A stretch of 64,000 nt of DNA from Thereva unica. Taxonomy: Eukaryota; Arthropoda; Insecta; Diptera; Therevidae. Position numbers and translations under genes: made by a program. The notes below the pieces were generated by a model. It was not told where the DNA came from. It made no database searches and was given only the letters and a program-made list of their open reading frames with translations. Of this stretch, positions 31,220 through 40,119 are shown one piece after another; position 1 is the first letter of the stretch; every line of letters starts with the position of its first letter. Where the stretch lies: the NCBI GenBank assembly GCA_949987705.1, contig OX465286.1, positions 15,885,676 to 15,949,675 of the forward strand, read 5' to 3'.

Positions 31220-31408
31220 AAACAGGTGTTTTGGAAAAAAAACATGTTTTTTTTAACAAAATTCAAAAATTCATAAAAAAATAGCAATTGACAAATTTTT
31301 ACTAGTCTGGCGGGCGTTACATGTTCTTTACATGTTTTTCAGCCAATCTCACTTTATTGTTTTGAGGTGTTCGATGGGACACCTTTTATGTCATGGGAGC
31401 TTAGACTA
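31220..31408 (+). repeat. Dispersed repeat, copy 1 (ends GGGAGCTTAGACTA)
   Basis: Matches 44306-44495 in the opposite orientation, for example TAGTCTGGCGGGCGT, ACATGTTTTTCAGCCA, TTTTGAGGTGTTCGATG and TCATGGGAGCTTAGACTA. The final words also occur alone at about 60400-60413. Origin unknown; probably a TE end. Confidence 0.75.
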
Positions 31409-31926
31409 TAAAGTGAAATAATGAATATTCTTTCTCTTATTCCGCGAGTGCTTGTCTTTTCCTTTGTCCTTCATTGCGTTCAAAAATGAACAGCTTATGG
31501 GGCGCCATATGGCATAGTGCACCGGGCGCAAATCCTCAAGCGCCGGCCCTGATTGTGGGATGTCGAATGCAAAGAATATAAAAATAAATGATTGGCCGTC
31601 TTTAACAATTCCTCCTTATCCACAATAATAGACAAAAAGACATAAAATTTTCCGGAGCCAGACAGCCTATGGAAAGAGGAACCAAGGTCCCCTACATATG
31701 TAGCTGACGACGCCTTCGCCTTGCCTTGCGACGATTTTAAATGCGGCATAGCAAACCATTTCGATTTCTACATAGTATCTGCGTAAATAGTATTAATAAA
31801 TTTTCGTCCTCCAAGCACATTTTTTTATATCGCCGAACAAGTAGCAACTGAAGCGTGGTAATAATGTATATCTAGACTTAAATCGGAAAACATAAAACAT
31901 TGTGCGCACACAAGAATTGTATCATT
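31409..31926. other. Spacer, no gene
   Basis: Contains GGGGCGCCATATGGCATAGT and similar degenerate repeat words. No supported coding. Confidence 0.35.
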
Positions 31927-32150
31927 CAAGGTCGTATCCACCTAAAGTCTTGTCTCTACAGAGTGCGCGCACACTCTTTTAGAACATATAGTTTGAGACT
32001 TTTCATATGTTTCCTGCAAGATTTTAGTGGATACACAATGAAAACTTTGTCTCCGCACAGTTCGAGATTTTTCGTTTTTTGCTCTATTTTTGTGGATTTT
32101 TATGTGCGCGCACTGTCTGCAGACCGCAGTGGAAACGCACCTTAAGGTCA
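31927..32150. mobile_element. Candidate MITE with AAGGTGCGTTTCCACT-type ends
   Basis: Left end AAGGTCGTATCCACCTAAAG and right end AGTGGAAACGCACCTT are imperfectly inverted. Interior is rich in GTGCGCGCAC-like words. The start at 27400 (AAGGTGCGTATCCACC) appears related. TSD not resolved. Confidence 0.5.
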
Positions 32151-32436
32151 ACTTTTATTTTTATTTGGGGAATTATTTTATTCTTAGGGAGTACATTTAT
32201 TTAATATCAGTACAGTTCAACACCCAATACCATTTCAGATAACATCATCTCCAGATTCCCCCCCCCCCCGGGAATTGTTTATGGATCCGCCCCTGATATA
32301 TTCAAGTAATACTATAAAAAATTTGCTTAATCTAGTTTCTCAGTCAGGCAGTTGTCTCAGTAATTATTCACTACACAAAAGTACTGGGGCCTTATCATGA
32401 AATGCCATTCGAAAATGAAATTATCCGAAAATCGAA
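32151..32436. other. AT-rich spacer with a 12-C run
   Basis: C homopolymer at 32258-32269, followed by GGATCCGCCCCTGA. No coding. Confidence 0.4.
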
Positions 32437-32786
32437 AAAAAAAAAATAGTTTAAAAAAACTAAAAAATACGCTTTTATTTTAAAATGAACTGAAAAGTAA
32501 AAAATAATTTTGAATGTAAAGTTTTTATTGCTTCAGCTAGTATATGGAAACAACCTACCTTTCAAAATGTAAAAAAGCGTGGGGCTCTTTACCTATATTC
32601 ATATATATGCCACATATTTTATTAACATCGGAACTTTTCGCCCCACGCTTTTTTACATTTTGAAAGGTAGGTTGTTTCCATATACTAGCTGAAGCAATAA
32701 AAACTTTACATTCAAAATTATTTTTTACTTTTCAGTTCATTTTAAAATAAAAGCGTATTTTTTAGTTTTTTTAAACTATTTTTTTT
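32437..32786. mobile_element. Foldback element with ~146-bp near-perfect arms
   Basis: Arms 32437-32584 and 32641-32786 are reverse complements with almost no differences (for example AGCTAGTATATGGAAACAAC and AAAAAAGCGTGGGG). The loop is 56 bases. A transcript would make a long hairpin. TSD not resolved because of flanking A/T runs. Confidence 0.88.
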
Positions 32787-32807
32787 ATTTTCTACTTTTT
32801 AGTCTAT

Positions 32808-33028
32808 TGACGTGACAACGTCTTATAAATCGGTATACCCTGGGAGTCATTCGCAAAAAAGTTATCAGCAAATTCTCCGTTACCTTATGACTCATCGCTC
32901 TGTTCGAGTCTCAAGTCTCAAGTCTCAACTCTCAACTCTCAACTCTCAGCTCTCAACTCTCAAATCTCAAGTCCCAAGTCTCAAGTCTCAACTCTCAACT
33001 CTCAAGTCTCAAGACGTTGTCACGTAAA
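32808..33028. mobile_element. Second element with GACGTGACAACGTC-type ends, carrying a minisatellite
   Basis: Left end TTGACGTGACAACGTCTTAT (32808) and right end AAGACGTTGTCACGTAAA (to about 33029) are inverted copies, as at 15194-15366. The right half is the 7-mer minisatellite listed separately. Confidence 0.65.
32909..33013 (+). repeat. 7-bp minisatellite, about 15 units
   Basis: Units alternate CTCAAGT and CTCAACT with rare variants (CTCAGCT, CTCAAAT, CCCAAGT). Confidence 0.9.
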
Positions 33029-33119
33029 AACTTCGCCCGTATACGGACTTTACAGGCAACCAGGTAATTTTATATGTATTCCCCCATATTAGATTTAAAA
33101 TGATGTCACTCAGCTTACT

Positions 33120-33468
33120 GTACTACACTCTTCATAAGCTTTTATTTGATACCCATACCAAGCACGTTGTAAAGAAAAAGGTGATCCACATTTTGGGTTC
33201 GACGTCATTTTGTTTCGGCCGCCATTTTGAATTTGGAGTGACTCCACATAGATAATAGTATTCTACTTGTCATATCCTTTCATTAGATACCCATAACGAG
33301 TGGGTTGTAAAGAAAGCCATAGTCCGCCATTTTGTGTTAGTCGCTATTTTGAATTTTGAATGACGCCTCATAGTAAATTGTATTCTACTTGTCATACCCT
33401 TTCATTAGATACCCATATCGGGGGTCGGGGAGCACAATTGCAAAATTCGGCCGCCATCTTGGAACCGC
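33120..33468 (+). repeat. Three-unit diverged tandem repeat
   Basis: GATACCCATA occurs at 33148, 33286 and 33408 preceded by CTTTCATTA-like words, followed by GTTGTAAAGAAA and GCCGCCATTTTGAAT-type words. Unit 122-138 bp. It runs directly into the left arm of the next foldback. Confidence 0.75.
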
Positions 33469-34321
33469 CGAAAATGTGGGTCCTGCGATCCTAAAACATG
33501 GGCGTCACCCCTAAAAATGCAAAAAACACCCCTTTTTAGGGGTTTTTCGCGATTATTTCAATAATAATGAAAACTAATGCCATGAAATGCACTTTTTTTA
33601 ATATTTATTTGCGAAGATGGTTGATTTGTACTAAATTAAGGCGAACTTTATGATAAGGGGTAGTCCTAGAGGGTTGAAACTACCCCTAAATCGGCCAAAA
33701 ATGGCAAAAATTGTAAAAAAAATTTTTTTTTTAAGTTTATGCTTCAAATTCGATTGTGGGCGTACTGTCAGGCAAAAATAAATTATTTTCAACCCTTAAG
33801 GGGGTAAAACTACCCCTACATTAAAATTGTAATTGAAACAAATTAAAATTTATTGTTTTGCATTAAATTTTATTTTCCATTTTTAATCATTAAAACATTT
33901 GGAAAATTTCACTATAAACCCCTTTGTACAGAGGTTAAACCACCCCTAAAGAAAAAAAAAAGAAAAAATATATTGAGAAATATTTCATTTAGTGAAATCT
34001 TTAAATAAACTCTGCATTTTTGTAAAAACGACAATCACACAATAATTGGGAAATATGTACCCTAATTTTTTTTACAATTTTTGCCATATTTGGCCGATTT
34101 AGGGGTAGTTTCAACCCTTTAGGACTACCCCTTATCATAAAGTTCGCCTTAATTTAGTACAAATCAACCATCTTCGCAAATAAATATTAAAAAAAGTGCA
34201 TTTCATGGCATTAGTTTTCATTATTATTGAAATAATCGCGAAAACCCCCTAAAAAGGGGTGTTTTTTGCATTTTTAGGGGTGACGCCCATGTTTTAGGAC
34301 CGCGGGACCCACATTTTCGTG
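33469..34321. mobile_element. Foldback element with ~255-bp arms
   Basis: Arms 33469 to about 33725 and about 34060-34321 are inverted. Landmarks are CGAAAATGTGGGTCC, CCTAAAACATGGGCGTCACC, CGCGATTATTTCAATAATAA, and AAGGGGTAGTCCTA. The spacer is about 335 bp. The arms contain repeated AGGGGTAG words. Noncoding. Confidence 0.85.
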
Positions 34322-36469
34322 ATCAGCGACCCCAAAAACGTTTAGGGTTCGATTGTCTTAACGGTGTTATTTTGGAACATCCTAACGCGCGTTTTGAATG
34401 GACTATTGGTCCGGGATCCCGGTTTGCGATCCCTAACTTTTAATCCCCCCTATGCGGGCCAGAACAACCTTTGGGCGCGCTAGTTCAGACCCTCCGTCTC
34501 GAGGAATTTTAGTAGCAGAGCCAGAAATTGCCAATCAATCACGGCAAAGCATTGGGATTTTCTTCCAACCTCACCAAGCAAAGTTTCTCAGAGAACTGTG
34601 AGAATGTCACCTTTGCTAATTAATAATTCTCTCCTGGTCTGGTACATTGTTGAACTAAACGCTCTCTCTCTCTCTTAAACTTGCCGCGCGCTCGTTACTG
34701 GACTCTGGTTGGGTGTAAGAGAGTGCGAGGGCGAGCGTGCATTATTGGAAAGAAGTCAGTTGGCGCGGATGGTTCTTTAAGAGAGTCGAATACCCCTCCG
34801 AGAGCCAAAGGGGAACTTGTGTCTGGTATATTTGGGGCATTTTGCTCTCTTCTGGTTTTTTTGTTTTTGTGGAGCGGCGCATTCTTTTGCTTTTTTTGCC
34901 GGCTAAGATGTGCTATTGGCTTGGTTATGTTCCTTGTTGTTGTTTATCTGGGCTTCGATCTGATGACAGGCAACGGCATGGTCTATACTGCTCCGTGAGC
35001 CCCAATTCGCAGCCGATCATTGTGGAGCAGAGCCGTCGGTATTTGGATATATGTGCTTTGGCGAGCGGATGCTGCTGTTTGGCTGCTGCCGAGTGTTCCA
35101 GGCCGTGAAATGTCTGCCGCCGCTGCTGCTGGTGGAGCTCTCCGTCCGTGCTGCCTTTACTTTGGTGCTCCAGCACCATCATCATCAGAGACTATTTTGT
35201 TGCTGGCTTCTCGCGTAAACAGTGTCCCATTGATGCTGGGCGCTGGAGCTGATGAGTTAGTTTCTCGTCGTCGTGTGCTTTTTTTCTGAATAAAAAAAAG
35301 CAAACACAGTCTATTGAGGAGCAGAGCATAATGTAGCGCAAAATAAATGCTAGGGGATACACGGCGACCCCAACACCACCAGCAGCAGCCAGCAGCTCAG
35401 TTGAGCTAAAATAGAGAAGAAAACCCCAGCACCGACAGCGGCAGCTGGGATATGTGCAAAACGAGTTTTCAGCGCTGATTGGCTCTACTCAACAAATGTG
35501 ACGACGATTGGTTGCTTAAAAACCGTCGACTGAATGCGCGAGAGAACGACCACAGTATGCAAAATAGACTCCGCCTGGTGTTGTAGGGAAAAATGTTAAT
35601 GTGTAATACTGCCAGCCAGCAAGTAGAGGCGCTACACACCACCCCTTTGCCCGCAGGCTCCTCTTTTTTTATATCCTCCTTGCTTTTTTTTAGAATGGGA
35701 TTCATATCTTATGTCTCCTTATTTTGCGCGCGATATCCGTATAGAAGCCATCCGCATAGGTTCCAAGGCTTTCAGGCCATTTAAATTAGGCCTTTTTCTT
35801 CTTTTATTTTTTTTGTACGTTCCTTGCATGAGTATGGGATGGAGCAGCAGTAGTTGTTGTTGTTGCTGTTGGTGTTGTTGTTGTTGTTGTTATTATTATT
35901 ATTGTTGTTGCTGCTGCTGTTGATGGAACAGAAGGTAACGACCCCTAGTTACCCTCCTTTTGAAAAGTCACCATCTTTCTCTATTCCTGGGTGTCTCGCA
36001 GATATTTTCCCTTTTTTTTTTGAGAAATTCTTTTCTTTGGTTTTTTCTCTATCTTCATTTGTCTTGCGACTTGCGTTGTTCGGGATTCTTTGGCTGTGCC
36101 TTCTCGTGCTGATAAAAATGGGGAAAAATGTTTCTGTTTTTTTTATAGTATCGCGCCTTATCATTAACTTTTATTCCCAGGATGGAGATATATACACACA
36201 GAAATATACATATGTATGCATATACTCTCTCATATATATATTATATATACAGGATGAAAGATTTAAGGATTTTTTAAATTATTTTTCCTTTTTCTTGGAA
36301 ATGAAATGATACTTTTTATGTCACTTTAAATTTTTGAGACTAAATTAAAAGTTTATGCTTTTTTCTCATTTAGTTTTTATTTTTTATTTTTTTTTTTTTT
36401 TTGGTTCAATGGAAATTAAATTTCTAATAAAGCTCACTAAAAGTATAGTCCTTGGGGATTGCAATAAAA
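34322..36469. other. Repeat-poor island with CT, CCAAT and trinucleotide tracts
   Basis: From about 34.5 kb GC rises. (CT)n at 34661-34676, two inverted CCAAT words (CTGATTGGCT at about 35476 and CGATTGGTTG at about 35504), GCTGCTGCC-rich stretches near 35070-35145, and a (TTG/TTA/CTG)n tract at 35848-35925. From about 36.0 kb it becomes T-rich with TATACATATGTATG. Open frames here, including a Leu-rich one over the trinucleotide tract, look like composition artefacts. A host promoter or UTR is possible but unproven. Confidence 0.4.
35848..35925 (+). repeat. Trinucleotide tract (TTG)n with TTA and CTG variants
   Basis: Roughly 25 units, GTTGTTGTTG then TTATTATTATT then TTGCTGCTGCTG. On the other strand this is CAA/CAG, as in fly opa-type repeats. 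Confidence 0.9.
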
Positions 36470-36824
36470 TAGAGATGCGCCGAATATTCGTATTCGGCAT
36501 ATTCGGCGTGTTTTTGAATGTTCGTATTCGGTTAGCTTGCCGAATAATTACCGAATATTAAAATAGTATTATTTTAACTGGTTACCGATGTTTAAGTAGA
36601 CTGACATTTACGTTGCATGCATTCCATTCACGGAATATTCCGTCAAGTCGCATTTGAATACACACACACACACACACTGCTATATTATTTGTCACGGAAT
36701 GCAACGCAAGTACGCTTGGAAATGTCACCAGTTTCAGTTGCGTGGTTGCATTTGTAGCGTCAAAGTTTATTCAACAAAATCTTCGTGAGCACAGGTCACC
36801 GATTGATCAAAAATCAGTTGCGCT

Positions 36825-38315
36825 TAGTTGGAATCCAATACTGAATCAAAATCTCAATCCCGCGGGATCGAGGTCAACAATCCCGTGGATTCGCGGGATT
36901 TGCGGGACTACAAAAGAAATCATAGATTTTGTTCTAAAAGGTTATGTTGATGATTTCATGATGTATTATATGAAATAAGAACGTAACAAACTACAGTCAA
37001 ACAAGGCCAATTCTGAATTACATACTCTGGAATTTTCTTACATAGAAGCATAAATTTTAATTTCGAAAATGCCCTCCGTTACAGCACAGTTTATTCTCCG
37101 ACCGATGTTAGTAAATTCCAGCTTAGTTAATAAATGGCCTGAATACTTTGTTTGACTGACTTAGTTTGGCGTTTCAAATACAACACAATTAGCCGCGAAG
37201 GTAATCCCCTTACGCTCGCTACTGTGTTTCTATCTAGTGTTTACCCTGGGTTTTCTCAAAATAGGCGACCATGGAAACGGAGGTTGATTAAAGTTTCGTT
37301 AACCAATCCGGTTCAGTCGAGTTTTGCATATGTGTGCGATTGAGTATGCTTTACTGCACATATACTAACGGTGACACAATGTTATATTACTTATCCGGCC
37401 ACATTCGCCCAGAGCCGTCATAGAAACAGCATCAAAGTAACATGACGGAAAAAGGTTTCTGTTTACTCAACGAAAACTCTACTTCCATTAATGGAAACAC
37501 AGTAATGCTCGTGGGGATTCCTCAGTGTTAGGCGTAGGGTAACACATTTACATTTAGACTTACACTTAAGCAAACACATATGCAAAACCCGGATTAATCC
37601 GACGTGTTTCGTGGAGTTTTCTTGGATTTAACGAAACTTTACTCAACTCCCGTTTCCATGGGCCCTTACTCTGAGCTAACCCTGGGTTAACTTTGCATAG
37701 AAACTTAGTAATTGATCACTTTGGGATACACGCACGTAAATATACTTAGGCGATTTTGTGTCATTGCTTAGTAGGCAGATATCTTCAACTAACGAATTTA
37801 AATTTTGTGGAGTATAACCCTCTCCGCTCAAGAGTCGACTGATTGATTTGCAATCACAATTTCAAACTGGTTTCAAAGCACAACCAGCTTGCAATTAATA
37901 TGAAATCTTTGGCTATACACCAGCAGAACTGGTTTTGGATCAATCGGTGTTAGTTTTTCTTTTTAGTCACGAGGTTTTGGCAAAATGTCAAGTGGTTCAG
38001 ATGAATAAGGCAAGAACAGTCGCACGCGAGCATTTCAAACTAGTTTAAAATGGGTTTCGTTTCCGTCGACCCATGTTTGGATACCGACATCCGTACACAG
38101 GCAAGATGAAGCGATCAGTCGTGTTCGGAGGGCCTCAAGCTATTTTTATTAACTAATATTATTTTGAAATATTGTTAGTATTTCTCTTATAAGTCCCAGT
38201 TCTTATAACAGGTGATTATACTGCCCAAATCCCGCGAATCCCGCATGTCTAGTCCCGCATTACTGATCCCGCAAAAAAGGTGCGGGATACCGCTTTCGCG
38301 GGATTGGATTCCCTA
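36825..38315. mobile_element. Non-autonomous hAT element (inner)
   Basis: Ends TAGTTGGAATCCAAT and (inverted) TAGGGAATCCAATCCC, followed inward by repeated GCGGGAT/ATCCCGC words. The 8-bp TSD GTTGCGCT flanks it (36817-36824, 38316-38323). It lies inside the outer hAT element. A further palindrome sits at 37226-37704. Confidence 0.88.
37226..37704. mobile_element. Palindromic MITE inside the inner hAT element
   Basis: Both ends read inward as GTTTCTAT, then GTTTACCCTGGGTTTTCTCA (right: GTTAACCCAGGGTTAGCTCA), CCATGGAAACGG and AAAGTTTCGTTAA. Arms are about 80 bp, imperfect. TSD not clear. Confidence 0.65.
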
Positions 38316-38676
38316 GTTGCGCTTGTGTATGGACAAAGGTTTCATTTTGTTTGCAAACTGGTTGTGCCTTAATGTTTAAGGAATTGTCATTTCCCCACAT
38401 TCTTGATTTTTTCCTTTATTTTTTAGCGATTGCTGCTCTTTCACATGAGTATGATTGCAATAAAAGAAAGTGCGGCGCATTGAATGAGCGAGCCGAGCTG
38501 GCGCGAAGTGCTTGAGGTGTGGGTGAACGTTGCTACTTGTAGAGCGCTTCGCGAACCTATATAAACCTGTTTACTGCGCAAAAATGAACCGAATAATTCG
38601 GCCGAATGTTCGGTTCGGTACATTTTTGATCGAATATTCCGTATTCGGTCGAATCCATATTCGGGGCGCATCTCTA

Positions 38677-39449
38677 CAATAAAAGTGTTTTTAAAAAATA
38701 ATGCATTATAATAAATAGTTTTCGCAATATACGGATTTTTTTCTAGAGAGAGAAAAAGTTCATTTTTGTCGAATTTGATTAGCGTCTAGCAATCAGCACC
38801 TACAGAAACGTTTTAAGGCTTAAAAAGTTCTTGAAGAATTGTACAAAAAGTTGTTTTTTGTCGGAACATTGCTACTTCATTGCAAACATGTAAAAAAACA
38901 TGTTTTTTCACACAAAAAATTTCTATTACAAATTTTTTTTTTTTCGTTTTAAATTACTTCGAAATGGCAGAGCACTGTTTGTATCAATAACTCCTATTTT
39001 TGTAGGTATGAATTTAGATAAAAAAAAATATTTTACAAACCTTAAATTTTTACTCTTCACAAAATGTTATACCTACTCTTACCGATTTTAAGGGCTGAAA
39101 TTTGCACACACACATATATTTCACAATCACCAGCCTAATAATATTTGCTGTAAGCTAAACTATGTTCGGTAGACATATTTCAAAATCTTGGAGAGACATA
39201 CATACATATATACATATATTCCAGATCTCAACGACTTCATTAAATTATTCTGCACATCCAATTCCTGTAAGAAAATGAAGAATAGTGTTAAAAACTAAAT
39301 GAATAATACATGATTTTTTTAATAATACCTAAAATAAAGTAAATAAATCTAATAACTATTTTGTCATATTCAGTATAGTTTCAGACTAACCCCCCCCCCC
39401 CCCCCAGTTGTAGATTGTAACCAGTCATAAGTCACAAGCTTTTGTTAAC
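38677..39449. other. AT-rich spacer with a 16-C homopolymer
   Basis: C run at 39390-39405. Otherwise A/T-rich with no supported gene. Confidence 0.45.
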
Positions 39450-39459
39450 ATGTGTTTCG

Positions 39460-39931
39460 GTAGTCTAGGGGTAAGGCGCCTGACTACTATCCCCAGAGGT
39501 CCCGGGTTCGATTCCCGGCGGTGCCACGGTCCTAGCCTTTCCCAATTTCCCGCCTACATAACTTTCCTTCTTTCTTCTCCCTCTTTGCATTCCAGATTCC
39601 TCCTGTCATAGCCTTCACTAGTTCTCTTCCCCGCTCCACCAAGCGCATTTCATCGGTTGGTTGATGAGATTCAACTCGTTTCAGGAGGCATAACACTCCA
39701 GCGAGTTGTTCTCGATGCCCCGATGTCAGAGTCGCGAAATGGTTAGGAGTAGGTGAAATAAAAAAACCGCAGCTAGGTTGTGACAGTTCTTTCCTTCACT
39801 TCTCTCTCTATCTTCCGACTAGAGCTGCTGTTCGACATTTCAAAAAATAAAAAAATAAAAATAAAATACATGGTCGACAGTACAAAGGGGCCTTCCCTAA
39901 GTCTCTAGTGTGTCACATAAAAAAAAAAAAA
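39460..39931 (+). mobile_element. tRNA-derived SINE, copy 2
   Basis: Head GGTAGTCTAGGGGTAAGGCG and box B GGTTCGATTCCCGG, then the same body as the 15.9-kb copy and a poly(A) end at about 39917-39931. A TSD ATGTGTTTCG lies at 39450-39459 and 39932-39941. The first few bases of the head may be lost or shared with the TSD. Same orientation as copy 1. Confidence 0.9.
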
Positions 39932-39941
39932 ATGTGTTTCG

Positions 39942-40116
39942 TCATTGAGAGATTAATCCTTGTGAGTATCACAGGTGTTTTGGTGTATTATAAGCACTCG
40001 TTTATGAAATATGGAAATACCGACAGATCTTTTCTCTTCTTCTTCTACTGATTGTTAAGTTATATTGTTATGTTATTCCCCCCTTAATCCTTCAAGCCAA
40101 TCCGTGAACGATTATG
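39942..40116. other. Short spacer
   Basis: Nothing recognised. Confidence 0.4.
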
Positions 40117-40119
40117 CTC

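Larger units (their letters stand above)
36470..38676. mobile_element. Non-autonomous hAT element (outer)
   Basis: Termini TAGAGATGCGCC are inverted and the next ~40 bases of both ends carry CCGAATA-type words. An 8-bp TSD CAATAAAA flanks it exactly (36462-36469, 38677-38684), the hAT hallmark. No transposase remains. A second hAT element occupies 36825-38315. A (CA)n tract lies at about 36660-36676. Confidence 0.92.

Noticed and set aside
32258..32269. C homopolymers (also 39390-39405) as a biological signal
   Set aside because: Simple sequence; may also be assembly or sequencing noise.
32909..33013. CRISPR array
   Set aside because: Contiguous 7-bp units without spacers in a eukaryotic context; it is a minisatellite.
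34681..34998. 105-codon plus-strand frame with a hydrophobic centre
   Set aside because: No recognised domain, overlaps a longer frame in another phase, and the hydrophobic run follows from T-rich sequence.
35854..36309. 151-codon frame opening with a long Leu run
   Set aside because: The Leu run is a translation of the (TTG/TTA/CTG)n repeat; the rest is T-rich noncoding-like sequence.
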